Origin: WGAB01 sp964406105
GTDB taxonomy: Bacteria > Hydrothermota > Hydrothermia > WGAB01
Direction: 5' to 3'
Assembly: GCA_964406105.1 (NCBI GenBank)
Contig: CAYOQK010000015.1
Coordinates: forward strand, 1-63,680
Length of the DNA: 63,680 nt
Positions 34,462 to 43,462 of the stretch are shown piece by piece. The stretch's first letter is position 1, and every line of letters begins with the position of its first letter. The notes below the pieces were generated by a model. The model did not search any database and was not told the origin of the DNA. It was given only the letters and a program-made list of their open reading frames with translations. The translations under genes were made by a program, and so were the position numbers.

Positions 34462-35607
34462 CTATGAAGATACAGGTTTTTGGCCGTATTTCGCAAGAAA
34501 CTCGGCTTTCCAATCCAGAAAAGCGTCGGCCTTGATGGCCTCCCGCATCTCCCGCATCAACCGCATGAAGAAGTACACCGAGTGATACGTGGCCAGCCGG
34601 GGTGCCAGGATCTCCCCGGCGTTGAAGAGGTGTCGGAGATAGGCCCGGGTGAAGGTGGTGCACACGTAACAGTCGCAGTCGGGGTCCAGGGGCTGAAAGT
34701 CCCGGGCATACTGGGCGTTGCGGATGGTGATCTTGCCGCGCCGCGTGTACACGGTGCCGGTGCGCGCATTGCGGGTGGCCACCACGCAGTCAAACAGGTC
34801 GGTGCCGTACTCCACCGAGGCCACCAGATCCTCGGGGTAGCCCACACCCATCAGGTATCGGGGCTTGTCCTCCGGCAACAGGGGAAGGGCATGATGGATC
34901 ACTTCCAGGAATTCCACCTTCGGCTCGCCCAAAGCCAGGCCCCCTAAGGCAAAGCCCGAGACGGGCAGGTGCCGGGTGGCGTCTATCATCCGTTTTCGGA
35001 GGTCCGGATACACGCTCCCCTGGATGATGGCGAACAGGGCGTTGGGGATTCCCAGGGACTGCCAGTAGTCCACACTTCGTTGAAGCCACGCCAGGGTAAG
35101 GTTCAGGTGCTCTTCGGCTTCGCTCCGGGTCACCGGATAGGGTGAGGGCCGGTCCAGGGGCATGAAGATGTCGGAGTTCAAGGCCCGTTGGATGTCCAGC
35201 ACCTTTTCGGGTGTAAAGAAAATGGGCCGCCCGTCCAGATGCGACTGGAACCGGACCCCTTCAGGGGTGACCTTCCGCAGATCGGCCAGGCTGTGCACCT
35301 GGAAACCGCCGGAATCGGTGAGGATCGCCCCGTTCCAGGCCATGAACCGGTGGAGCCCCCCGGCCTCCTGGATCAGGTCTTCCCCCGGCCGGAGATGCAG
35401 ATGATAGGTGTTGGAAACGATGATCTGAACCCCGATTTCCTCCAGTTCCCGGGGCGAGAGGGTTTTGACCGTGGCTTGGGTGGCCACGGGCATGAAGTTG
35501 GGGGTTTCCACGATGCCGTGGGGGGTTTCCAAGAGCCCCACCCGGGCCCTGGAGTGGGCATCCTGGTGGATCACACGAAACCGAAAACCGTAGCCGCTGG
35601 GAGTCAT
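34462..35607 (-). CDS. tgt: Queuine/preQ1 tRNA-ribosyltransferase with an unusual base-binding pocket
   Basis: 381 residues from ATG 35607. The proton-acceptor Asp is in LTDSGGFQVHSL, the nucleophile Asp in LFDCVVATRNARTG, and the zinc site in CDCYVCTTFTRAYLRHL, so the enzyme should be active in exchanging guanine at wobble position 34. Two pocket motifs differ from the usual bacterial form: the segment normally FDECTPYP reads LDRPSPYP, and GGLAVGEP reads GGLALGEP. In the Zymomonas enzyme these positions (Cys158, Val233) shape preQ1 recognition. The base used here may therefore differ. It lies 52 bases downstream of pgeF. Confidence 0.93.
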   Translation of the reverse strand: MTPSGYGFRFRVIHQDAHSRARVGLLETPHGIVETPNFMPVATQATVKTLSPRELEEIGVQIIVSNTYHLHLRPGEDLIQEAGGLHRFMAWNGAILTDSGGFQVHSLADLRKVTPEGVRFQSHLDGRPIFFTPEKVLDIQRALNSDIFMPLDRPSPYPVTRSEAEEHLNLTLAWLQRSVDYWQSLGIPNALFAIIQGSVYPDLRKRMIDATRHLPVSGFALGGLALGEPKVEFLEVIHHALPLLPEDKPRYLMGVGYPEDLVASVEYGTDLFDCVVATRNARTGTVYTRRGKITIRNAQYARDFQPLDPDCDCYVCTTFTRAYLRHLFNAGEILAPRLATYHSVYFFMRLMREMREAIKADAFLDWKAEFLAKYGQKPVSS

Positions 35608-35659
35608 GGTGCTCTTTGGTGAGTCAGGCCTTAAGGGTACAGCCGAAGGGTGGACGGGT

Positions 35660-36337
35660 TCACCGTGTTTCCCCAAAGCCGGCCACCAGCCACATCCGCC
35701 CCTTGATGCGCTCCCGGCGGTACGAATAGAACCACTGGGGATGCTCGTAGGTGCAGTAGGGTGGGGGCAGGATCCGGTTTCGGGGAACGCCGTGGTGCTG
35801 CAGGAGGGCTTGGTGCACCTGGAAAAGGTCCAGGTAACGGCGGCCGGAGCGGTGTTCCACAAACCGGGGAAATAGGCGATCAAACTCGGGCCCCACCTCG
35901 TAGTGGCACCCCCGAATGGCCGGCCCGAAGGCCACGTACAGTCTGGAGCTCTGGGCACCCAGGCTGAGGAGCCGGCTCAACACCCGGCCGAGGATGCCGC
36001 TATGGGTGCCCCGCCATCCCGCATGGACCAAGGCAAAGACGGGGACCGTGGGATCGGCCAAGAGAATGGGTAAACAGTCGGCCACCTGGATGCCCACCCG
36101 GATCCCTGGTCGGGTGACGATCCAAGCATCGGCCTCGGGACGTCCCTGGGGCAGGGGGGCGTTGGGGTGGATCTCCACCCATTGGGAGCCGTGGACCTGT
36201 CGGAGGGTGAGAATGCCTTGGGTTTCCGGCTGGATCGGTGCGAGGCGGCCGTAGAACCGAACCCACCATGAGGATGGCAGCCCTTCCAGCCGCAGTACCT
36301 CTCCTGGCCTTTGCCACACCCAGCGGAGGTTATCCAT
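35660..36337 (-). CDS. pgeF: Laccase-domain (YfiH/PgeF) purine nucleoside phosphorylase or peptidoglycan-editing factor
   Basis: 225 residues from ATG 36337, overlapping the TPR gene stop by eight bases. The zinc-site motifs of the family are present: LRQVHGSQWVE, QVADCLPILLADP and LVHAGWRGTHSGIL. The family acts on purine nucleosides and is reported to prevent L-Ser misincorporation in peptidoglycan precursors. Confidence 0.92.
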   Translation of the reverse strand: MDNLRWVWQRPGEVLRLEGLPSSWWVRFYGRLAPIQPETQGILTLRQVHGSQWVEIHPNAPLPQGRPEADAWIVTRPGIRVGIQVADCLPILLADPTVPVFALVHAGWRGTHSGILGRVLSRLLSLGAQSSRLYVAFGPAIRGCHYEVGPEFDRLFPRFVEHRSGRRYLDLFQVHQALLQHHGVPRNRILPPPYCTYEHPQWFYSYRRERIKGRMWLVAGFGETR

Positions 36338-37232
36338 GGAGCCAGGTGCGGAGGTCTCGGAGGCGTCGGTACAGGGCCGATGAGGGGTGGCCGCCCAAGG
36401 TGCGGACAATGGAGGCCAAGGGCACAGGTGTGCCCAAGGTCTCCAAGGCCAGCGCCACAATAACCGCAGCCCAGTGGGCGGGTTGGCGCACCTTGGGGGA
36501 AGCATAGGAGGAGTACTGGGCCCAGAGGTCAATGGCCTCATCCAACGCCTCCTCAGGAGCCTCGGGATGGGTTTCAAAGTACCGCTCAATCAGGTAGAAC
36601 ACCCGCAGGTACTCGGCTGGAGGATTCAGCACCTCGTAGGCCATCTCGGTACCCTCCACCAGGACCTCTCGCAGCATGGCCAGGAAGTCGTGGAGGTGGG
36701 GATCGTCGGGAGCCCACTGGGTGGCCTGTTGGGCCAAGTGGTACGCCTGCATCAGGTTGCCCTCGCGGGCATGGGCCAGTGCCAACTCCCGCAGGATCCG
36801 GGGGTTTTGGGGATCCTTGCGGTGCAGGGGATGCAGCAGGGCCAGGGCCTCCTGGGGACGTCCGGCCAGTGTGAGGGCCGACGCCAAATGGATCTGGGCT
36901 TCGGTCATCTGGGGGTCCAAGGCCACGGCCTGTTGCAGGTACCGCAAGGCCTCGGCCACCTGAAACCGCTGGAGCTCCAAAAGCCCCCGCAGCAGGGCGT
37001 ATCGGGGATGGGAGGGGTTCTGGATCTGGTTCAAGTAGTGCTCTGCCGAGTCCAGGTCTTCCAGTTGCACCGCAGTTTCGGCCAGGTCGTACAGGATCTC
37101 ATGCCGTTCGCGAAGGGTGCGACTGAACCGCAGGGCCCGTTCCAGGTGGCGAAGAGCCCCACCTGGATCGCCGGCCTCCAAACTCTCGTGGGCCTTTCGG
37201 CGGTAATGGTGGGCGAAGTCGGATCGGTTCAT
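36330..37232 (-). CDS. Tetratricopeptide repeat protein of unknown function
   Basis: 300 residues. TPR units run from about 5 to 190 (e.g. GGALRHLERALRFSRTLRERHE, AEALRYLQQAVALDPQMTEA). The C-terminal 100 residues are helical, ending VPLASIVRTLGGHPSSALYRRLRDLRTWL. No signal peptide is seen, so it is likely cytoplasmic. It sits between prmC (ATGA overlap) and pgeF in a translation-related operon. No specific function recognised. Confidence 0.7.
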   Translation of the reverse strand: MNRSDFAHHYRRKAHESLEAGDPGGALRHLERALRFSRTLRERHEILYDLAETAVQLEDLDSAEHYLNQIQNPSHPRYALLRGLLELQRFQVAEALRYLQQAVALDPQMTEAQIHLASALTLAGRPQEALALLHPLHRKDPQNPRILRELALAHAREGNLMQAYHLAQQATQWAPDDPHLHDFLAMLREVLVEGTEMAYEVLNPPAEYLRVFYLIERYFETHPEAPEEALDEAIDLWAQYSSYASPKVRQPAHWAAVIVALALETLGTPVPLASIVRTLGGHPSSALYRRLRDLRTWLHG

Positions 37233-38047
37233 GGCTTTTGGGCCTCCAAAACCCGCGGGGTGCCGGAGAGATCCGGATGGGTCCGGAGGTTCCGGTACCC
37301 CAGGGATTGGGCGTATCGCCGCAGGTGCTCGGCCTGATGGGGGGCATGTTCCAGGAGGATCCAGCCCCCGGGTTTCAGCACAGAGAAGGCTTGCCTCAGC
37401 AGGTGTTCCTGCAGCTCCGTTCCCCTGGGACCGGCCACCAAGGCCACCCGGGGTTCGCGACGCACCTCGGCAGGAAGCCGCGGGTATTCGGACTCTGCCA
37501 CGTAAGGAGGGTTGCTGACCACCAGGTCCACCGAGGCTGGGCGGAACCCCTGCAGGAGGTTGGCCTGGACCCAGTGCAGGGTCAGATGCCAGCGGTGGGC
37601 ATTTTGACGGGCGATCCGCAGGGCAGCCTCGGATCGGTCGGTGGCAATGATCCAGGCCTTCGGCAGGTGCCGGGCCAGGTACAGGGCGATGGCTCCGGAG
37701 CCTGTGCCCACGTCCACGATCACGGAAGCCCGGGCTGTTTCGGCTCGGTGCCGGGCCCGCAGGGCCAGGGTTTCGGTGTCAGGCCGGGGAATCAGCACTG
37801 CGGGGGTTACCTTCAGTTCCAGGTCCAGGAAGGCCTGGTGTCCTAAGATGTAGGCCAGGGGTTCGCCGCGACGCCGGCGTTCTATGACCGTGGCCAGCCA
37901 GGGCTCCAGGTCCTCGGGCCAGGGATCCAGGAGCGAGAGCCCCAGGTGGGCGTAAAGCCCACGGGCCTCTGCCTCGGGCTCGTCGGATACAGACTCAAGC
38001 CGACGAACCAGACTTCTGAAGTTCCTCAAGACGCTGGGCTTCTTCAT
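37229..38047 (-). CDS. prmC: Peptide chain release factor N5-glutamine methyltransferase
   Basis: 272 residues from ATG 38047, which lies inside the prfA 3' end (53-base overlap). Motifs: PLAYILGHQAF, LIPRPDTETLAL, SAM loop VDVGTGSGAIALYLA and the hallmark catalytic SNPPYV. PrmC methylates the Gln of the GGQ loop in release factors; the factor itself is encoded immediately upstream. Confidence 0.94.
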   Translation of the reverse strand: MKKPSVLRNFRSLVRRLESVSDEPEAEARGLYAHLGLSLLDPWPEDLEPWLATVIERRRRGEPLAYILGHQAFLDLELKVTPAVLIPRPDTETLALRARHRAETARASVIVDVGTGSGAIALYLARHLPKAWIIATDRSEAALRIARQNAHRWHLTLHWVQANLLQGFRPASVDLVVSNPPYVAESEYPRLPAEVRREPRVALVAGPRGTELQEHLLRQAFSVLKPGGWILLEHAPHQAEHLRRYAQSLGYRNLRTHPDLSGTPRVLEAQKP

Positions 38048-39083
38048 GTTCTCGCAGGGCCTCAATGACCGGATCCAGGTTGCCCTCCAGCACGCTTTCC
38101 AAGGCGTACAGGGTGAACCCAATGCGGTGGTCCGTCACCCGGTTTTGGGGGAAGTTGTAGGTGCGGATCTTTTCGCTCCGGTCGCCGGTGCCGATATAGG
38201 TGCGTCGGAGGGCCGCGGTGCGGCGGCGTTCCTCTTCGCGTTTGCGGTCCAACAGCCGGGCCTTGAGGATCCGCAACGCCTTGGCCCGGTTCTTGTGCTG
38301 CGACCGCTCGTCCTGCACGCTCACCACAATGCCCGTGGGCAGGTGGATGATCCGCACGGCAGAATCCGTAACGTTCACGTGTTGCCCCCCAGGGCCGCTG
38401 GCCCGGAAGGTCTCAATCCGCAGTTCCTCGGGTTTGATCTCAATGTCCGTGGCCTCTTCGGATTCCGGCAGGACCACCACACTGGCTGAGGAGGTGTGAA
38501 TCCGCCCACCGGATTCGGTAACCGGTACCCGTTGCACCCGATGCACGCCCGACTCGTACTTAAGGTGGCCGTAGGCCCCGGGCCCTTCCACCAGCACTAC
38601 GGCCTCGCGGACGCCGCCCAGTTCGGTTTCGTGGAGCTCCGTGATGGAGGTTTTCCACCCCTTTTTCTCCGCGTACTTCAGGTACATCTTCAGCAGGTCT
38701 CGGGCGAAGAGGGCGGCCTCTTCGCCCCCGGTGCCGGCCCGGATCTCCAGTACGGCGTTACCGCGATCCTCGGGCTGTTCGGGCAGGAGTTTGCGACGGA
38801 GTTCGGCCTCCAGCCGAGGAAGGGCCTGTTCCAGCTGCTGGATCTCCCGCTCAATCTCTTGACGCTCCTCCTCACTGGAGGCCTCTGCCAGCATTTGACG
38901 GTATACCTCCAGGTCGCTCTGGGCCTGCGTCAATTGGTCCATCAGGTTCAACAGCTCCCGGATTCGGTGGTACTCGCGGGACACCTCCTGAAGCCTGCGG
39001 GGGTTTTGGAGGACCTCCGGGCTCTGCAGGGCCTGTTCCAACTCGTGGAGCCGCTGTTCCAGGGATTTCCGATGTTCGTCCAT
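37995..39083 (-). CDS. prfA: Peptide chain release factor 1
   Basis: 362 residues from ATG 39083. The GGQ peptidyl-hydrolysis loop is ASGPGGQHVNVTDSAVRI. The codon-recognition motif is PVT (RVPVTESGGRIHTSS), which marks RF1 (UAA/UAG) rather than RF2 with SPF. The N-terminal helical domain and C-terminus are of normal length. Followed by prmC, the standard pairing. Confidence 0.96.
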   Translation of the reverse strand: MDEHRKSLEQRLHELEQALQSPEVLQNPRRLQEVSREYHRIRELLNLMDQLTQAQSDLEVYRQMLAEASSEEERQEIEREIQQLEQALPRLEAELRRKLLPEQPEDRGNAVLEIRAGTGGEEAALFARDLLKMYLKYAEKKGWKTSITELHETELGGVREAVVLVEGPGAYGHLKYESGVHRVQRVPVTESGGRIHTSSASVVVLPESEEATDIEIKPEELRIETFRASGPGGQHVNVTDSAVRIIHLPTGIVVSVQDERSQHKNRAKALRILKARLLDRKREEERRRTAALRRTYIGTGDRSEKIRTYNFPQNRVTDHRIGFTLYALESVLEGNLDPVIEALREHEEAQRLEELQKSGSSA

Positions 39084-39097
39084 GGCCGTGGGAGATT

Positions 39098-39670
39098 TTA
39101 CGGGGCCGACCGGTACAAGCGGTGGGCCTCAATGTATGCCCGTACCTCCGGGGGCACCAGGTAGCGAATGCTCCGACCCTCGCGGATCCGTTGGCGGATC
39201 TCCGAGGAGGAAATGTCCACCAGGCGACTGTCCAAAAAACGCACCCGGGTATCGTAAGGGCTGGCCGGTCGGGGTGGGCCCGGCCGGCGGAGCACCACCA
39301 CCTGCACGCGTTGAAGGATCGCCTCCGGTTGATACCACTGGTGAAAGTGGCGGTACTGGTCTTCGCCCATGAGGAAGAAGGTCTCGTGGGCTTCCAAGTT
39401 CAGATGGGGCAGCACCAGCGCCGTGTAGCTTTGGGGTAGGTTCAGGCGGGCCTCCAGGTCCGAGGCCACGAAGGCGGGATGCCCGGCCACAGCCAGTTGC
39501 ACCATCCGGTACCGGTGCTCAAAGGAGGCCTGGGTGGGTTTGTGGGGAGGACGGGCACTCACCAGGAACAGCACTTGATCCAGGTGCAGGTGTTCCAGCA
39601 CGTCCTGGGCCAGGATCAGGTGGCCGTGGTGTATGGGATCAAACCGCCCCCCAAAGATGGCGATGCGCAT
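39098..39670 (-). CDS. nadD: Nicotinate-nucleotide adenylyltransferase
   Basis: 190 residues from ATG 39670. The nucleotidyltransferase signature is FGGRFDPIHHGHLILAQ and the C-terminal ISSSEIRQRI motif is present, with LMGEDQY between. It joins ATP and NaMN to give deamido-NAD. It is five bases from def and 14 bases from prfA. Confidence 0.94.
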   Translation of the reverse strand: MRIAIFGGRFDPIHHGHLILAQDVLEHLHLDQVLFLVSARPPHKPTQASFEHRYRMVQLAVAGHPAFVASDLEARLNLPQSYTALVLPHLNLEAHETFFLMGEDQYRHFHQWYQPEAILQRVQVVVLRRPGPPRPASPYDTRVRFLDSRLVDISSSEIRQRIREGRSIRYLVPPEVRAYIEAHRLYRSAP

Positions 39671-39675
39671 GGGTG

Positions 39676-40227
39676 TTAGACGGCTTCGCGCACCTCTATG
39701 CGTTGGCCTGGTTTACGGTGCTTCCAGGCCCGACGCCACCGTGCCAGCAGGATTCGGGCCCGTTCGGGTTCCATCCGATCGGTGAACAGCACGCCGTTTA
39801 AGTGATCAATTTCGTGGAGCAGAACCCGGGCGTAGTAGCCTCGGGCCCGGATCAGGATCGGTCGGGTGTGGTCTCCCACCACCTCCAGGGCTTCCACCTC
39901 TACGTAATGGGGTCGTTCCACCTCGGCGTAGAGCCCTGGAATGGAGAGGCATCCTTCTTCGTCGGTATCCCGGCCGTCAAAGAACTGGACCACGGGGTTT
40001 ACCAGGAGTTGTACGCCTTCCCCGAGGCCTAAGGGTTCTTTGAACACCGCAATCACCCGGTGCAGTTCGCCCACCTGGGTGGCGGCGAGCCCGATGCCCC
40101 GGTATTCCAGCATGGTATCCGCCAGGTCGTAGGCCAACTGCAGAATTTCCGGGGTGACCTCTCGCACGGGTTGGGCCTCTTGCCGCAGAACGGGATCGCC
40201 GAGGATCCTAACCCTTCTTACCGCCAT
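39676..40227 (-). CDS. def: Peptide deformylase
   Basis: 183 residues from ATG 40227. All three family motifs are present: GIGLAATQVG, EGCLSIPG (metal Cys) and LLHEIDHLNGVLF (metal His pair and catalytic Glu). It removes the formyl group from nascent proteins. The start overlaps the yajC 3' end by 20 bases. The tail after the last motif is basic (ARWRRAWKHRKPGQRIEV). Confidence 0.96.
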   Translation of the reverse strand: MAVRRVRILGDPVLRQEAQPVREVTPEILQLAYDLADTMLEYRGIGLAATQVGELHRVIAVFKEPLGLGEGVQLLVNPVVQFFDGRDTDEEGCLSIPGLYAEVERPHYVEVEALEVVGDHTRPILIRARGYYARVLLHEIDHLNGVLFTDRMEPERARILLARWRRAWKHRKPGQRIEVREAV

Positions 40228-40591
40228 TTTTCTTTTCCGTCCCCTTTTGGGGATTCAGCACACCCCGAATCGCGCCCTTTTCCACCTTTACCTTAACCTC
40301 GGAGGGCAGGAGTCGGAGGGTGACCACCTGGTCTTCCACCTTATCCACGATGCCCAGGAGGCCACCGGTGGTTACCACCCGATCGCCCCGTTTCAGGGCG
40401 GCCAGCATGGCCTTTCGTTTTTTCTCTTGGCGGGATTGGGGCAGGATGAGCAGGAAGTAGAAGATGGCGAAGATCACAATCAAGGGCAGGAGCATGCCCA
40501 GGAGGCCGCCGCCGGCGCCACCTGCCTGCTGGGCCAGCCCTGCCGGGGCCCACATCAGGGTGAGCAAAGCAATACGCCACAAGGGTTTCAT
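40208..40591 (-). CDS. yajC: Preprotein translocase accessory subunit YajC
   Basis: 127 residues from ATG 40591. A signal-like N-terminus and Gly-rich stretch precede a membrane helix (about 30-48, LPLIVIFAIFYFLLILPQSR) and the conserved cytoplasmic segment ALKRGDRVVTTGGLLGIVDKV. YajC associates with SecDF in the inner membrane; secD and secF are not in the window. The C-terminus is lysine-rich. Confidence 0.93.
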   Translation of the reverse strand: MKPLWRIALLTLMWAPAGLAQQAGGAGGGLLGMLLPLIVIFAIFYFLLILPQSRQEKKRKAMLAALKRGDRVVTTGGLLGIVDKVEDQVVTLRLLPSEVKVKVEKGAIRGVLNPQKGTEKKNGGKKG

Positions 40592-40603
40592 GGTGTTTCC
40601 TCC

Positions 40604-43450
40604 TTAAAAGTCCTGCCCCAGGGTGAAGTGGTACCACGTTTCCTGGGACAGGTGGGTAAAGTCGGTGCGTTTCGCTGCGTCCACTTTGATGTAAAAGAAG
40701 CCCATGGGGATCCGCAGTCCCACGCCCACGCTGCTGAGGAGCATGAGCCGTCCCCCCTCAATCCATTGGGAGGGCAGGCCCTTTAGTTTAATCCCCAGAA
40801 CCCCCTGGGGTAAGGGTTCTCCAGGGTACCAGGCGTTGCCCAGGTCGGCGAACACCACGCCCCGCAGGGGTCCGAGTTCCAGGGACAGGGGAAAGGCCAA
40901 TCGCAGTCGGTCTATGAAGGGCACCCGGAGTTCCAGGTTGAGGAGGGCCAAGTTGGTGCCCACGATTTGGTAGTCCTGGTAGCCGCGCAGGCTTTCGGGC
41001 CCTCCCAGCCAGAAGGGCAATGCATCGGGCCCCCAGGCCTTGCCGATCTTCAAGCGGGTGGCGAGCAGGCTCCTTCGGCCCAACCGGAAGTACCGGCGAA
41101 AGTCGCCGAGCAGGGTTTGCCAGTGGTAGGATCCCCGCTCTGCCGCCAGCCCCAGAAACCACCGGGCGCCGTCCAGGGGGTTACCGAAATAGGTGTAAAG
41201 CACGTTGTCGTACACCGCCCCGGTGTACAGTTCGGTGATCCAGGCGGTTCGGGAACCCACGAGCAGGTACTCGCCGCTCCAGGGGTCGTACACGAAGAAG
41301 TACTGCTTTGGGTGGCGGATCCCCAAGCCGGTTTCCAAGCGGAAAAACCGGTTCAGGGGAAAGTACACAAGCCCCAAGGCGCCTCGGTTTTGTTCCAGAA
41401 GCACGTGATCGGGGTCAAAGAAGTAGATGTCCCATTGTTGGTACAGGTCCAGCCCCAAGTCGTAGCGTCGGGGTAGGTAGAGGTACAGGAGTTCCAGGTC
41501 CGAGTTCTCCAGGTCCTGGTAGAGATCTGAGGTGAAAAAGATCCGGTGGTTCCCCAGGGCGTCGGACAAACTCAGGGTGAGGGCACCGTACACCCCGAAG
41601 GGGGAGGTGTAGGCCATACCGCCCGCCAACCAGTCCAGGGTGAACTCGGGAGTATAGCGGGTGGATTGGGTGAGGAGATCAGGGGGCGGGGGTGGAAATC
41701 GGTGGAAGAGGGGCAGGGTGTCGGCCGCATAGGGTTGGGGGGTGAGGTCTGTCCACCGTCGCACGAACACGTCGTATCCCCCTTTCCAGAGCAGGGAGAA
41801 GGCCACGAAGCGGCGGTTCAGGCTCACCTCACGCAGGCCGGTGAGGTAGCGGGTGAGGGAAAAGGTCTGGCGATCGGTGCGATGGAAGAGCAGCAGGTTC
41901 GGTGTGCCTTGGTAGAGCCCCAGGAACACCACAGCGGTGTCGCCCAAGAGGAAGGGGAACCGCAGATCAGAGAAGTAGGGGGTTAGGCGAATCAGGGTAT
42001 CGGCCTGTAGGTCGTAGGCGAAGGCAGCGTAGACGCCGAAGTTGAGCGTGTCGGGGTTGCGGTCCGAGGCGAACACCACGTAGCGGCCGTCTTCGGTGAA
42101 GGAGGGGTCCAGGTCGTCAAACCGATCCTGAGTGAGGGCTCGGAGGTGGCCGGTTTCCAGGTCGTAGAGGTACACATCGGACTGGCCGTTTTTGAGGCCC
42201 ACCAGAGCCAGGGTGTGGCCATCGGGCGACCAGGCGGGAGTGTACACCGCATCCAATTGGGGGAAGGCCACGGAGCGCACGATCTTGCGGCGCTCCACGT
42301 CCACGAGATGGAGGAAATCGGCCCGGCCGCCCTGGGCGGTAAAGGCCAGGGTGCGGTTGTCCGGTGCAAAGGCCAGGCCGGGTTTCAAGAGGTGCAGGTA
42401 CTCCATGTCTGGCCGTTTCTGGCCGGACACGAGTTTGGCCTTCAACTGGCCGGTGGACACCGAGGCCAGGTAGATGTCGCTATAGCCTGTGCGGTCCGAA
42501 ATGAAGGCCACGTAGTTGCCGTTGGGGGAGAGGGCTGGGCCTACGTTCAGAAATCCGCCTTCCTTGCGGTGGTTCGTGATCCGTTGCTCGCGCTGGGGGA
42601 TGTCCAGGTTTGCCACCAGGGGGAACACGTGTTTTTTGTAGAACAGGGCGAAGGTTTCATCCAGGGTGGCCATGTCCATGCCCAGGCTCTTTTCCACAGC
42701 GGCGGAAAGATTCCCGCGGACCTTCAACTGGTGGAAGAACTCCGAGGCCTTGCGGGCGCCGTAGTTCTCGGCGATGAAGCGGAAAAAGGCCTCGCCTTCC
42801 TTGTAGATGAGGTAACCGCCGTACTCCCCCAGGCGCGAGGGGGGCACCAGGTTTTCGTTGAACACGAGATCACGGATATAGGCTTCGGCCTCAGGCGACC
42901 ATCCTTCGGAGAAGTACTCTGCGCTCCCCTCAATCACCCATAGGGGAATCCGCAACGAGGTGGCCAGTGACAGAGGGTTTTGGAGGTTTTGGAACCAGAT
43001 GTCGTACTGGAACACGTGCACCAACTCGTGGGCCAACACGTGGGCGAACTCTCGGTAAGAGCCGGTGAAGGGCACCACCACCCGTCGCTTCAGTTGTTCG
43101 GTGAAGCCGCCCACCCCTTCCTCAATGTCCGAAAGGATCACATTGGTCTGCTGGAAGTCCTTATGGGCGTTGTACAGGATCACCGGGGTTTTTTCACGGA
43201 TCTCGTGGTCCAGGTGATGGCTATATCGGGTGTAGGTGGATTCCAGCACGCTGGCGGCGAATTGGGCCAGGGGTTCACCACCTTCGTAGTAGAACAAGCG
43301 GAAATGGGGGGTTTCGGCGATTCGCCAGTGGAATTGGCGGTACTGGATCTTGTTTTTGCCGAAGGTGTAGGCCTTCAAGGGCGTCCACAGGCCTCCGGCC
43401 AAGAGCCCAAGGGCTAACCCTGTGCGAAGGATGCGAGGAATCGTGATCAC
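40604..43450 (-). CDS. Outer-membrane fusion protein: gluzincin peptidase, TolB-like propeller and Omp85-type barrel
   Basis: About 948 residues. Signal peptide (about 1-27). A peptidase-MA-type zinc domain has HELVH at 141-145 and WVIEGSAEYFS with the distal Glu near 174. WD40-like PD40 repeats follow (about 290-545, e.g. PALSPNGNYVAFISDRTGYS). The C-terminal BamA/surface-antigen barrel (about 600-948) has GGPESLRGYQDY and GVVFADLGNAWYPGE and ends in aromatic FTLGQDF. Each part is intact, so a surface protease-propeller carried by its own barrel is plausible. GTG 43450 is buried in the ribosome-binding sequence (GAGGTGATC); the ATT at 43441, eight bases after GAGG, is a better-spaced start. 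The preceding gene is the M23 peptidase. Confidence 0.82.
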   Translation of the reverse strand: MITIPRILRTGLALGLLAGGLWTPLKAYTFGKNKIQYRQFHWRIAETPHFRLFYYEGGEPLAQFAASVLESTYTRYSHHLDHEIREKTPVILYNAHKDFQQTNVILSDIEEGVGGFTEQLKRRVVVPFTGSYREFAHVLAHELVHVFQYDIWFQNLQNPLSLATSLRIPLWVIEGSAEYFSEGWSPEAEAYIRDLVFNENLVPPSRLGEYGGYLIYKEGEAFFRFIAENYGARKASEFFHQLKVRGNLSAAVEKSLGMDMATLDETFALFYKKHVFPLVANLDIPQREQRITNHRKEGGFLNVGPALSPNGNYVAFISDRTGYSDIYLASVSTGQLKAKLVSGQKRPDMEYLHLLKPGLAFAPDNRTLAFTAQGGRADFLHLVDVERRKIVRSVAFPQLDAVYTPAWSPDGHTLALVGLKNGQSDVYLYDLETGHLRALTQDRFDDLDPSFTEDGRYVVFASDRNPDTLNFGVYAAFAYDLQADTLIRLTPYFSDLRFPFLLGDTAVVFLGLYQGTPNLLLFHRTDRQTFSLTRYLTGLREVSLNRRFVAFSLLWKGGYDVFVRRWTDLTPQPYAADTLPLFHRFPPPPPDLLTQSTRYTPEFTLDWLAGGMAYTSPFGVYGALTLSLSDALGNHRIFFTSDLYQDLENSDLELLYLYLPRRYDLGLDLYQQWDIYFFDPDHVLLEQNRGALGLVYFPLNRFFRLETGLGIRHPKQYFFVYDPWSGEYLLVGSRTAWITELYTGAVYDNVLYTYFGNPLDGARWFLGLAAERGSYHWQTLLGDFRRYFRLGRRSLLATRLKIGKAWGPDALPFWLGGPESLRGYQDYQIVGTNLALLNLELRVPFIDRLRLAFPLSLELGPLRGVVFADLGNAWYPGEPLPQGVLGIKLKGLPSQWIEGGRLMLLSSVGVGLRIPMGFFYIKVDAAKRTDFTHLSQETWYHFTLGQDF

Positions 43451-43462
43451 CTCTCTTGCGGT

